This document shows, piece by piece, positions 44,942-53,613 of a DNA stretch of 64,000 bases. Under the pieces are notes generated by a model that was not told the origin of the DNA, made no database searches, and worked only from the letters and a program-made list of their open reading frames with translations. The DNA is from Aquimarina spongiae (lineage in GTDB: Bacteria > Bacteroidota > Bacteroidia > Flavobacteriales > Flavobacteriaceae). Within the stretch, counting starts at the first letter, position 1. Every line of letters starts with the position of its first letter. The stretch spans positions 806,001 to 870,000 of the forward strand of contig NZ_FQYP01000001.1 of assembly GCF_900141785.1 (NCBI RefSeq). The letters run 5' to 3'. The position numbers and the translations under genes were made by a program.

Positions 44942-46150
44942 ATGATATTACCTGCTGTACCGATTAATGAAAATTTTAGACTCGAGGCCTTAAAAGCTCT
45001 GGAAGTTCTTGATACCGAAACAGAAAAAGAATTTGATGAGATTACGGCCCTGGCTAACTTTATTTGTGATACCGAGGTAGCACTGATTTCTCTTGTAGAT
45101 AAAAGCAGAATGTGGTTTAAATCCAAAAATGGAGTTTCCATTTGCGAAACGCCCAGAGATAACTCCTTGTGCTCACATGCAATTTTAAATCCAGAAACAC
45201 CACTACTCGTCAAAGATACTAGAGAGGATGAACGATTTAATAAAGAAACTATTCAATTAGAAGACAAAGTTGTGGTTTTTTATGCAGGTATTCCATTGGT
45301 TAACAAAGATGGTTTTGCACTTGGAACCTTGTGTGTTATGGATAGTAAACCGAGGGAGCTTTCAGAAAAACAACTAGAGTCTCTGAACTCTCTAGCCAAA
45401 CAAGTAGTAATCCTCTTTGAGTTAAACAAAAAGAATAACGATCTTCAAAAAATTCAACGAAAGTTAAAGAAGAAGAATGAGGCGCTAAAGGATTTTGCAA
45501 GAGTAATTTCTCACGATCTTAAAATGCCATTGGCAAATATCATTACCACTACAGATCTATTAAAGTTATTACTAGACAAAAAGTTAGATAAAGAAAGCTT
45601 GCAGTATTTTGATTATATCAAAACGTCTTCTTTCTCTATGAGTGGATACATAAGTGATGTATTAGATCACTATGAAAGTGAAAGTTTGATTCACAATAAA
45701 CCAGAAAAGTTCAGTTTGAATGAACTGCTTAAAGAGATTATTGAATTACTAAGCATAAAGCCTGATATTTCGTTTAATTTTCCAGAGAATGCCCCAGTAT
45801 TAGAATCTAATCGCTCCGCTCTGAAACAGATATTCTTCAATCTAATCGGAAATAGTATAAAGTATAACGATAAAGAACGGATTGAGATCACTATTGATCA
45901 CAGTCAAGATGCTAACTTTTATTATTTCAGTATTACTGATAATGGAATGGGTATTCCAGAAAACCAAATAGAAACTATTTTTGATCTTTTCACCACTGCG
46001 GGGATGGCAGACCGAAGCGGTAATAAAGGTAATGGCATTGGACTATCTACAGTAAAAAAAATAGTTGAAAATCTAGGCGGATCTATCAGCGTTAACTCTA
46101 AAGAAAAAGTAGAAACTACTTTCAATTTTTGTATCAAAAAGAAGCTTTAA
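44942..46150 (+). CDS. GAF-domain histidine kinase 2
   Basis: 402 residues from the ATG at 44942 (MILPAVPINENF), aligned with the paralogue's start (MIAPAFPHNELK); the frame opens 17 codons earlier at a TTG. GAF domain (about 20-160; TEVALISLVDKSRMWFKSKN, CETPRDNSLCSHAI), phospho-acceptor His191 in RVISHDLKMPLAN, NLIGNSIKYNDKER, DNGMGIPENQI and GNGIGLSTVKKIVEN of the HATPase domain. No cognate regulator is adjacent. It overlaps the convergent FAD-dehydrogenase gene by 4 bases. Confidence 0.92.
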   Translation: MILPAVPINENFRLEALKALEVLDTETEKEFDEITALANFICDTEVALISLVDKSRMWFKSKNGVSICETPRDNSLCSHAILNPETPLLVKDTREDERFNKETIQLEDKVVVFYAGIPLVNKDGFALGTLCVMDSKPRELSEKQLESLNSLAKQVVILFELNKKNNDLQKIQRKLKKKNEALKDFARVISHDLKMPLANIITTTDLLKLLLDKKLDKESLQYFDYIKTSSFSMSGYISDVLDHYESESLIHNKPEKFSLNELLKEIIELLSIKPDISFNFPENAPVLESNRSALKQIFFNLIGNSIKYNDKERIEITIDHSQDANFYYFSITDNGMGIPENQIETIFDLFTTAGMADRSGNKGNGIGLSTVKKIVENLGGSISVNSKEKVETTFNFCIKKKL

Positions 46151-47715
46151 TCCATTATTTTCTTTATTGTCTGTATACAGGCTTCGGCACACTTTTCTCC
46201 ATCGATAGCTGCAGAAATAATCCCTCCTGCATATCCAGCTCCTTCACCACAAGGATATAAACCTTTGATCTGAATATGTTCTAAAGATACCCGATCTCTT
46301 GGTATTCTTACCGGTGAAGAAGTTCTTGACTCTGGTGCATGTGCAACAGCATCATTGGTTAAATATCCGGGCATACTCTTATTAAACATGCTGAACCCTT
46401 TTTGTAAAGTTTGATGGATAAATTCGGGAAATACTGCTTTCATATCTACAGCAGTCAATCCAGGTTTATACGAAGTATCAGGCAAATCAGAAGATATTTT
46501 ACCCTCAACTAAATCTTGTAAACGTTGAGCAGGGACTTTTTGGGTCTCTCCTGCCAGCATCCATGCTTTTTGTTCTATTTCCTTTTGAAAATACATCCCA
46601 GACAGTGGTCCGAACTTCTCATACTCTTTAAAATCCTCAAGTTTTAACTCTATAACGATACCACTATTGGCAGTTGGTTGATCTCGTTTGGAAGGAGACC
46701 ATCCATTGGTTACTACTTCTCCTGGACTTGTGGCACAAGGAGCAATTACACCTCCTGGACACATACAAAAAGAATACATCCCTCTACCATCAACCTGTTT
46801 TACAATACTATACGGAGAAGGTGGTAAATACGGGCTCCGTACTTCACAAGAATATTGTATTTGATCTATCAATTGTTGCGAATGTTCTACCCTAACCCCC
46901 AGTGCAAAAGGCTTGACTTCTATAGCAATTTTCTTTTTGTAGAGCAGTTCAAAGATATCTCGAGCAGAGTGTCCTGTGGCCAAAATCACTTTACGGGTAT
47001 CGATAACGGTTCCATCTTTGAGCTCTACCCCTTCGATTTGAGAATTTTTGACCCTCAGGTCAACTACTCTCGAATTAAAACGTATAACTCCTCCTCTCTC
47101 GATAATCATTTCTCGTATTGCAGCAATAATACCTGGTAATTTATTGGTCCCTATGTGGGGATGAGCCTCTACCAATATCTGATCGGTAGCACCAAAACCT
47201 ACCAAAAGTTTCAATATCCGTTGCACATCCCCTCGCTTACGGGATCTTGTATACAATTTACCATCGCTGTAGGTACCAGCACCTCCTTCTCCAAAGCAAT
47301 AATTGGAGTCTTCATTAACGATATGATCTCTGTTAATTGCTTTAAGATCTCTTCTTCGCGTTCTTACATCTTTACCTCTTTCCAGTACTACAGGTTTACA
47401 ACCTAATTCTATACATCGCAATGCAGCAAACAATCCTGCCGGTCCTGCTCCAATAATTACTATTTCTGGGGCATTGGTAACATCTGGATATTCGGGTAAT
47501 GGTATAGGAACATCGGTGTATTCCTCCTGTACATATACCTGGAGTTTTAAATTGACCTTTATCTGGCGTTGCCTGGCATCTATAGATCGTTTCAAAATCC
47601 TGATATGGCTAATTTCATGAAACGGGATACCATTTTTCTTGGAAACAGATCGTTTTAGAAGTTCTGGGTTCGACGCAGTTTCTGGAGAAACTTGTATGCT
47701 AAATTCGTGTTGCAA
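46147..47715 (-). CDS. FAD-dependent dehydrogenase, COG2509 type
   Basis: 522 residues of the uncharacterised FAD-dependent dehydrogenase family COG2509. The N-terminal 90 residues (about 5-75) resemble a DUF-type ferredoxin-like domain, then the FAD-binding GAGPAGLFAALRCIELG (approx. 90-106), ERGKDVRTRRRD, a conserved YCFGEGGAGTYSDGKLYTR motif, ATGHSARDIFELL, and the C-terminal PCGEGAGYAGGIISAAIDG FAD loop. The substrate is unknown. Confidence 0.9.
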   Translation of the reverse strand: MQHEFSIQVSPETASNPELLKRSVSKKNGIPFHEISHIRILKRSIDARQRQIKVNLKLQVYVQEEYTDVPIPLPEYPDVTNAPEIVIIGAGPAGLFAALRCIELGCKPVVLERGKDVRTRRRDLKAINRDHIVNEDSNYCFGEGGAGTYSDGKLYTRSRKRGDVQRILKLLVGFGATDQILVEAHPHIGTNKLPGIIAAIREMIIERGGVIRFNSRVVDLRVKNSQIEGVELKDGTVIDTRKVILATGHSARDIFELLYKKKIAIEVKPFALGVRVEHSQQLIDQIQYSCEVRSPYLPPSPYSIVKQVDGRGMYSFCMCPGGVIAPCATSPGEVVTNGWSPSKRDQPTANSGIVIELKLEDFKEYEKFGPLSGMYFQKEIEQKAWMLAGETQKVPAQRLQDLVEGKISSDLPDTSYKPGLTAVDMKAVFPEFIHQTLQKGFSMFNKSMPGYLTNDAVAHAPESRTSSPVRIPRDRVSLEHIQIKGLYPCGEGAGYAGGIISAAIDGEKCAEACIQTIKKIMD

Positions 47716-47854
47716 TGGATACGGTTAGTTAAAACATTTTGACGAAGATACGACAAACTTTAGATCATTTTTATCGATAAAATAGTCTATTTTTAGGTTT
47801 ATTGGATAGATTGGTAAAACAACAACCCATCTAAACTTTTTGATAGTTTAACCT

Positions 47855-47882
47855 TTTGTTAAGGTATTAGTTCCTATATTTG
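47855..47882 (+). promoter_or_regulatory. Flavobacterial promoter of the porin gene
   Basis: TTTG at 47855-47858, 16-base spacer, TATATTTG at 47875-47882. The start codon at 47910 is 27 bases downstream. The element overlaps the TTG that begins the longer open frame, which supports the later start. Confidence 0.55.
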
Positions 47883-47909
47883 GTTGAAACAAACCTTAAA
47901 TTTACAATT

Positions 47910-48428
47910 ATGAAAAAGCTATTTTTATTAGCGATTGCCGTAATCGGTTTCACATTTACTACCAATGCACAAGACATCAAATTTGGTTTTAAGGGAGGGG
48001 TTAACTTTGCCACTTTAAATGGAGATGATGTTGATGATGCATTAGATGGAAGAACAGGTTATCATATTGGAGCTGTGGCTCAAATAAGCCTGTTAGAGAC
48101 TATTGCACTTCAACCTGAACTTATCTATTCTGCTCAGGGTCTTGATGATTTGGATATCGATTATTTAAATCTTCCTGTGCTATTTAAATTGAAATTCGCT
48201 GGTATTGCAAGTGTAGAAGCAGGTCCACAATTCGGTTTTGTAGTAAACGATGGTTTTGAAGTGGGTGAGCCAGAAAGCTTTGACTTGAGTGGAGCTGTTG
48301 GTGCTGGTGTAGAGTTTGGTGGATTCTTCGGGCAAATTCGTTACAACTTTGGTTTAACAGATGTTGTAGAAGATGCTGAAGCTAAGAACTCTAATTTCCA
48401 GGTTTCTGTAGGATATTACATCTTTTAA
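47910..48428 (+). CDS. Outer-membrane porin-like beta-barrel protein
   Basis: 172 residues from the ATG at 47910: signal peptide MKKLFLLAIAVIGFTFTTNA ending QDIKFG, then a PF13568-type barrel (FGFKGGVNFATLNGDDVDDA, GRTGYHIGAVAQISLLETIA, LNLPVLFKLKFAG, VEAGPQFGFVVNDGFEVG) closing with NFQVSVGYYIF, the terminal aromatic beta strand. Small eight-strand barrel; ligand unknown. I exclude 10 codons upstream that overlap the promoter. Confidence 0.9.
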   Translation: MKKLFLLAIAVIGFTFTTNAQDIKFGFKGGVNFATLNGDDVDDALDGRTGYHIGAVAQISLLETIALQPELIYSAQGLDDLDIDYLNLPVLFKLKFAGIASVEAGPQFGFVVNDGFEVGEPESFDLSGAVGAGVEFGGFFGQIRYNFGLTDVVEDAEAKNSNFQVSVGYYIF

Positions 48429-48450
48429 TTAAAAGATATACAATAATGAT

Positions 48451-48484
48451 AAAAAAAGCGGGAAGATACCTTCCCGCTTTTTTT
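48451..48484 (+). terminator. Strong rho-independent terminator
   Basis: AAAAAAAGCGGGAAG (48451-48465) pairs perfectly with CTTCCCGCTTTTTTT (48470-48484) around an ATAC loop. Confidence 0.95.
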
Positions 48485-48572
48485 ATATCCAAGATTTTGA
48501 TAAACATTCATATTATAGTTTTAGATCCTTAAAAATTCCTAAATGCTAAATCGTAATTCATAAATGTTATAG

Positions 48573-48580
48573 TATATTTG
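48573..48580 (+). promoter_or_regulatory. Candidate -7 promoter element (TATATTTG)
   Basis: TATATTTG is an exact TAnnTTTG match 17 bases before the BatA-type start codon at 48598, after the preceding terminator. I see no clear -33 element. Confidence 0.45.
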
Positions 48581-48597
48581 AAAAACACTAAAAACGA

Positions 48598-50529
48598 ATG
48601 CAGTTTAAACACCCAGAATTTCTTTATGCTCTTTTTGCCCTTATCATTCCCATTCTGGTGCATTTATTTCAATTAAGACGTTTTCAAAAAGTAGCATTTA
48701 CCAACGTACAGTTTCTAAAAGCAGTAACTATACAAACTCGTAAAAGTTCACAACTCAAAAAATGGCTCACCTTACTTACCAGACTTTTAATATTAGCCTG
48801 TATTTGTATAGCTTTTGCTCAGCCTTTTTTGGCTTCAGAAGATACAGTTGGTAAAAAAAGTGATACTGTAATCTATCTTGATAACTCTTTTAGTATGCAA
48901 GCCAAAGGTGCTAAAGGCCCTCTCTTGAAACGATCTGTACAGGAAGTACTAAGTGAGTTTTCTGAAGAAGAAACTTTTTCTCTGTTTACCAATACAGAGA
49001 CTTTTATTAAGGTCACTAAAAAGGATATTCAAAATGAGCTTTTACAACTAGAATACAGCTCTAACCAACTATCCTATCGTGCAGCATATTTAAAAGCCAA
49101 GCAATTATTAGGAAATTCTGAAGAAACTATAAATAGAATCGTATTGGTATCTGATTTTCAGCAAAAGGAAGGTGCTTTTGAATTACCAATAGATGCAAGT
49201 ACCAGAACACATCTTGTACAAATGCAACCGGTTACTCGACAAAATATTGCTGTAGATAGTCTTTATCTTCAACGAAATACAAATAATGAGCTCTTACTTA
49301 AAGTAGAAGTAAGTAATACCGATAGCAATGGAGAAAACACATCAATCGCATTGTATAATAATGAAAAACTAATCGCCAAAACTTCCGTTTCGATTCCTAA
49401 AAATGGAAAAACAAATACTGAATTTCGTTTACCCGAAAATACCAAAATAAATGGTAGAGTAACGCTCGAGGATCCCGCCATCACTTTTGATAATTCTCGA
49501 TATTTTACCATCAACACTCCAGAAAAAATCAAAGTAGTAGCGGTTAATGAATCAGACGATAGTTTTATCAAAAATATTTTTACTCCAGACGAGTTTGAAT
49601 TGGTGAGTAACTCAACACAAGAGCTTAATTATAATGATATTGCTAACGCCAATTTGGTAATTCTTAATGAAATTTCTCAGATTCCGATCTCTCTAATTAA
49701 TGCGCTCAAACCTTTTGTAGATGAAGGAGGGACTGTTTGTTTTATCCCTGCTCAAAATGGCGATATCACTTCTTACCAACAATATATCGGTTCCTTTTCT
49801 TCTCAAGCATTATCCAATTCGGTGAATCAAGAAAAAAGAATCACGAAAATTCACTTTTCGCATCCGTTGTATTTGGGAGTTTTTGATAAGGAAGTAACGA
49901 ATTTTCAATATCCAAAAGTGAATAGTTTTTATCAAGCGCAAGCTCCTAATGCTATTCTTTCTTTTGAAGATAATACGCCTTTTTTATACAAAACCAATAA
50001 CGCATATATCTTTACGGCAGCTCTCAACACAGAAAATTCTAATTTCAAGAATTCTCCGCTAATTGTTCCAACATTATATAATATTGGGAAACAGAGTTTA
50101 CAGCTTACAGACATATCCTATACTATAGGACAAAATAATTCGTATGATGTTCCGGTATCTCTAGGACAGGATGGAATTTTATCTTTGGTGTCTGCACAGG
50201 AGCAAATCATTCCGTTGCAACAAAGTTTTTCGACAAAAGTTCGCATCACTACAGACGAAGTCCCAACAAAATCTGGGATCTACAGTCTTCAAGATAAGGA
50301 TAAGGATAATGTTATTCAACATGTAAGTTATAATTACGACAGTTCTGAAAGCGACTTACAGTACTACCCACTGGGTACAACAGAAAATTATGATGTCAAA
50401 AATTCGTTGTCCGAACTTTTTTTACAAATAAAAGAAGAAACGAGTGTGAATGAACTTTGGAAATGGTTTATTATTTTTGCGCTGATATTCCTGTTGATCG
50501 AAATATTATTATTAAAATATCTGAAATGA
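48598..50529 (+). CDS. BatA-type membrane protein with vWA-like domain
   Basis: 643 residues. The N-terminal BatA motif (FKHPEFLYALFALIIPILVH, residues 3-22, and FQLRRFQKVAFTNVQFLK) marks a double-membrane-helix entry domain, with a further helix around 58-80. A vWA-like segment follows (about 90-210, TVIYLDNSFSMQAKGAKGP; the MIDAS is DNSFS rather than DxSxS). The rest is a periplasmic region of alternating short strands, then a C-terminal helix (about 622-642, LWKWFIIFALIFLLIEILLL). The family belongs to the Bat aerotolerance/MoxR context; no MoxR here. It overlaps the next start by ATGA. Confidence 0.85.
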   Translation: MQFKHPEFLYALFALIIPILVHLFQLRRFQKVAFTNVQFLKAVTIQTRKSSQLKKWLTLLTRLLILACICIAFAQPFLASEDTVGKKSDTVIYLDNSFSMQAKGAKGPLLKRSVQEVLSEFSEEETFSLFTNTETFIKVTKKDIQNELLQLEYSSNQLSYRAAYLKAKQLLGNSEETINRIVLVSDFQQKEGAFELPIDASTRTHLVQMQPVTRQNIAVDSLYLQRNTNNELLLKVEVSNTDSNGENTSIALYNNEKLIAKTSVSIPKNGKTNTEFRLPENTKINGRVTLEDPAITFDNSRYFTINTPEKIKVVAVNESDDSFIKNIFTPDEFELVSNSTQELNYNDIANANLVILNEISQIPISLINALKPFVDEGGTVCFIPAQNGDITSYQQYIGSFSSQALSNSVNQEKRITKIHFSHPLYLGVFDKEVTNFQYPKVNSFYQAQAPNAILSFEDNTPFLYKTNNAYIFTAALNTENSNFKNSPLIVPTLYNIGKQSLQLTDISYTIGQNNSYDVPVSLGQDGILSLVSAQEQIIPLQQSFSTKVRITTDEVPTKSGIYSLQDKDKDNVIQHVSYNYDSSESDLQYYPLGTTENYDVKNSLSELFLQIKEETSVNELWKWFIIFALIFLLIEILLLKYLK

Positions 50530-51779
50530 ACGTATTACTAAAGGACGCTACCATCATTGATCCATCTTCATCTTTTCATCAAAAAACCGTAGATATTCTA
50601 ATCGAAGATGGGACAATTAGTAAAATAGGTTCGAATATTTCTAAAGAAGATCATATAGACGAAATTACCCTTCCCAATCTTCATGTATCACGAGGTTGGT
50701 TTGATAGCAGCGTATGTTTTGGTGAACCAGGATATGAAGAAAGGGAAACTATAGCCAACGGTTTGGAGGTAGCTGCAAAAAGTGGTTTTACCAGTATTGC
50801 GCTTAATCCAAACACTTTACCTATAACTGATACTAGCGCTTCTGTAGGTTTTCTTGATAGTAAAGCAAAAAATCACGCTGTACGTCTCTACCCTATTGGG
50901 TCATTAACTACAAAATCCGAAGGAAAAGACCTTGCTGAGTTATACGATATGCAACAAGCCGGAGCAATAGCCTTTGGGGATTATAAAAAAGCTATTCAAA
51001 ATCCAAACTTATTGAAAATTGCCTTGCTGTATGCTCAAAACTTTGATGGCTTGGTTCTATCTTTTCCGCAGGACAATAGCATTGCAGGAAAAGGAATGGT
51101 AAATGAAGAAGAACAAAGTACATTATTAGGATTAAAAGGGATTCCCTCTTTGGCAGAAGAGCTACAAATTTCAAGAGATTTATTTTTGCTGGAGTATACA
51201 GGTGGTAAACTGCATATCCCAACCATTTCTACTGCAAAATCGGTAACTTTGATTAAAGAGGCGAAAGCAAAAGGGTTACAGGTAAGTTGTAGTACAACGG
51301 TGCACCATCTTACCCTAACCGATCAAGAGTTACAAACTTTTGAGACATCTTATAAGGTACAACCTCCTCTTAGAACTCAAAAAGATATCGATGCACTAAA
51401 ACAAGGAATCAAAGAAGGAACCATAGATATGGTGACCAGTGATCACCAACCTATGGATATCGAAAATAAAAATGTGGAGTTTGATAATGCCAAATATGGA
51501 ACAATAGGTCTAGAAAGTGCATTTGTTGCTCTTAATTATCATTTTGATCTGGATCAAATAATTTCGTTACTTACCAAAGGAAAAGATATTTTTAAATTAG
51601 AAAATCAACCTTTGGAAGAAGGGAGTATTGCAGATCTATCGCTTTTTAATCCTGAAGGTGAAACAACTTTTGAAACTGACCATATTTTATCTACTTCTGC
51701 TAACAGTGCTTTTGCAGGTAAACCCGTAAAGGGTAATGTATACGGAGTACTTGCAAATAAACAACTGGTATTGAAATAA
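50526..51779 (+). CDS. Dihydroorotase homologue lacking metal ligands (pseudo-DHOase)
   Basis: 417 residues from the ATG at 50526 (MNVLLKDATIIDP). The overall DHOase type I scaffold is clear: LYPIGSLTTKSEGKDLAEL, TVHHLTLTDQEL, QPPLRTQKDIDALKQGIKEG, TSDHQP and GTIGLESAF. The metal-binding motif DxHxHxRE is instead DSSVCFGE, so both His (Ser62, Cys64) and the substrate Arg (Gly66) are lost; the usual HAED is SFPQD and the second His of HIxHxS is missing. I infer no zinc-dependent dihydroorotase activity, leaving a structural role such as partner of aspartate transcarbamoylase. Its stop-start overlap with the BatA-type gene indicates coupling. Confidence 0.88.
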   Translation: MNVLLKDATIIDPSSSFHQKTVDILIEDGTISKIGSNISKEDHIDEITLPNLHVSRGWFDSSVCFGEPGYEERETIANGLEVAAKSGFTSIALNPNTLPITDTSASVGFLDSKAKNHAVRLYPIGSLTTKSEGKDLAELYDMQQAGAIAFGDYKKAIQNPNLLKIALLYAQNFDGLVLSFPQDNSIAGKGMVNEEEQSTLLGLKGIPSLAEELQISRDLFLLEYTGGKLHIPTISTAKSVTLIKEAKAKGLQVSCSTTVHHLTLTDQELQTFETSYKVQPPLRTQKDIDALKQGIKEGTIDMVTSDHQPMDIENKNVEFDNAKYGTIGLESAFVALNYHFDLDQIISLLTKGKDIFKLENQPLEEGSIADLSLFNPEGETTFETDHILSTSANSAFAGKPVKGNVYGVLANKQLVLK

Positions 51780-51840
51780 ATATAATTTTAGGTCTTTCTC
51801 AATTACATATCTTTAGAAAACAATTACGAAAAACATCATT

Positions 51841-52170
51841 ATGGAATCAGACTATGCCAAACAAGGAAAAACTGCAGCCATCGTAGCTTATATCACTATT
51901 ATTGGTACTATTATTGCCTTTTTCATGAATAATGATGATAAGAATCAATTTGCCAGCTTCCATATTCGACAAGCATTAGGTGTCAATATTAGCTTTTATG
52001 TATTGGGAGCCTTGGTTACCATCTTTGATTCATGGCCAATTTCTACTGCATTTTATGTGTTTATCATGGTGCTTTGGTTTTTTGGTTTGATCACAGCCAT
52101 TAGAGAAGAACAAAAAACAGTACCATTACTTGGGCCTTTCTTTCAAGATTGGTTTGGCTTCATAAAATAA
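51841..52170 (+). CDS. Small multi-pass membrane protein (DUF4870/Tic20-like)
   Basis: 109 residues with three hydrophobic segments (about 11-30, 45-63 and 70-88); the middle contains NQFASFHIRQALGVNISFYV, a pattern of the DUF4870/Tic20-like small membrane proteins. Function unknown. Located 61 bases after the pseudo-DHOase, ended by a bidirectional terminator. Confidence 0.72.
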   Translation: MESDYAKQGKTAAIVAYITIIGTIIAFFMNNDDKNQFASFHIRQALGVNISFYVLGALVTIFDSWPISTAFYVFIMVLWFFGLITAIREEQKTVPLLGPFFQDWFGFIK

Positions 52171-52173
52171 TAT

Positions 52174-52205
52174 AAAAAATGCGATCCTGATAGATCGCAT
52201 TTTTT
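52174..52205. terminator. Bidirectional rho-independent terminator
   Basis: AAAAAATGCGATC (52174-52186) pairs with GATCGCATTTTTT (52193-52205) over a 6-base loop; A and T runs on both sides serve both converging genes. Confidence 0.92.
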
Positions 52206-52222
52206 TTATGATTGTATTATCC

Positions 52223-53530
52223 TTAATCCTGCTTAGGGCTCCACTTTAATAAGTTTGGTTTTACAACTAGCATTGCCCATGCCCAGTTTTGTGTGCTTGC
52301 TGGGTCAGCAACACCTTTTAGGATTTCCATAGAGTCTGAAGCAAACATATGAGAGTATCCTATCTTCAAGGTAGCAAAAGGAAGCACTTTTTGAGTGTAT
52401 ACCAGATCTACTTCTGTTCCCAGATAGTCATCAATTCCTTCACCCAAGCTTTCTGCAGCAGCAAAATAGTGAGCTTTGATCAAAAGACTTGATTTTTCTC
52501 CGGTTTTGATCACTGTTTTCCCGTAGAGGTCATTCAATCCTACATTATTAGCATGATTCCCTACAAAAAAGTAATCCATATACCCATTGAACTTGTGGTT
52601 GGTACCAAAAATTGGGAAGAAAGATTCTATTTTTCCATCGGTTCCTCCATTTTCATCTCCACTCAAGGTTTCAAATCCAAGTCCGAATAATGTTTTCCCT
52701 GGCTTATAGGTAAGTTCTAATAATGCATTATAAGCAGATAACTCAATATCTTCGGTAAAATCTCCTGTTTGTCCATAGATATTGGCTGCAATAGAAAATC
52801 CTTTTGCAGGTTTGGCTACCAAATGAGTACCAAAAGTTTGTCTACGTACAGTACCATCTACAGGTGTTTGTCCATCATTAGGATCTAGATTTTGGTAAGA
52901 GTTATTGGCAATTAATAAACTTCCAGAGAATTTCTCCCAGTCCTTATGCAACCAGGCATAGATCATTCCTTTGTAATCGAATACCGCTCTTACATTTCCT
53001 CCATTATTAGGGTCAAATAGTGTAGTTTGTGTTCTCACACCATTTTGGTTAAACGCAAGACCTATATCTAGTTTTAGCCCTTTGTCATTGGCGTATTTTA
53101 ATAAGGCCGCATCATGGAATCGACCTTGCATTGCCCAATCCAATCCTCCAAAGATTCGTTGATCATCATAGGATAAGGCTTGTCTTCCTAGTTTGGTAGA
53201 CCATCCTTTTCCGAATTTAAAATCAATCCAGGCTTGTGCCAATGAGAAGCTATCATTACCATCGGTAGGTGCAATTTGTGGAGTATCTCCCCAGATACTA
53301 ACATCTTGCACACTAATAAAGGCAGAGAATTTTTCTTGTTTGTACCCTAGTTTTAATCGAGTACGTTGTTGTACAAATGTTCCGGCATCCACACCATCAG
53401 GAATTAGCGTGCCAAAACCATTTAAATATTCCAATCGAGGTCTGATATCTGCATCGATACTGAATTCTTGTGCATTTATAATAGTAGGCATCGCTACTAT
53501 CAACAATACTATAAGTAGTTTTTTCTTCAT
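52223..53530 (-). CDS. Outer-membrane porin, alginate-export type
   Basis: 435 residues. Signal peptide MKKKLLIVLLIVAMPTIINA, then an outer-membrane beta-barrel of the alginate_exp type: DIRPRLEYLNGFGTLIPDG, FVQQRTRLKLGYKQEKFSAF, QDVSIWGD, WSTKLGRQALSYDDQRIFGG and repeated aromatic strands. In other genomes such porins sit with nitrate/nitrite genes. I use the ATG at 53530 (the frame opens two codons earlier at TTG). Upstream is a terminator-like repeat and a secreted sensor-like gene. Ligand unknown. Confidence 0.83.
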   Translation of the reverse strand: MKKKLLIVLLIVAMPTIINAQEFSIDADIRPRLEYLNGFGTLIPDGVDAGTFVQQRTRLKLGYKQEKFSAFISVQDVSIWGDTPQIAPTDGNDSFSLAQAWIDFKFGKGWSTKLGRQALSYDDQRIFGGLDWAMQGRFHDAALLKYANDKGLKLDIGLAFNQNGVRTQTTLFDPNNGGNVRAVFDYKGMIYAWLHKDWEKFSGSLLIANNSYQNLDPNDGQTPVDGTVRRQTFGTHLVAKPAKGFSIAANIYGQTGDFTEDIELSAYNALLELTYKPGKTLFGLGFETLSGDENGGTDGKIESFFPIFGTNHKFNGYMDYFFVGNHANNVGLNDLYGKTVIKTGEKSSLLIKAHYFAAAESLGEGIDDYLGTEVDLVYTQKVLPFATLKIGYSHMFASDSMEILKGVADPASTQNWAWAMLVVKPNLLKWSPKQD

Positions 53531-53562
53531 AATCAAAATTTAAAAAATGGAACAAAAAAATA

Positions 53563-53590
53563 CGTATTAACGTTAGAAACAATTAATACG
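53563..53590 (-). terminator. Terminator between the sensor-like gene and the porin gene
   Basis: CGTATTAA (53563-53570) and TTAATACG (53583-53590) are exact inverted repeats 12 bases apart. On the minus strand the hairpin is followed by TATTTTTTTG, so it resembles a terminator or an attenuator ahead of the porin gene. Confidence 0.6.
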
Positions 53591-53613
53591 CATTTTCCTT
53601 AATTAACCTCAAA

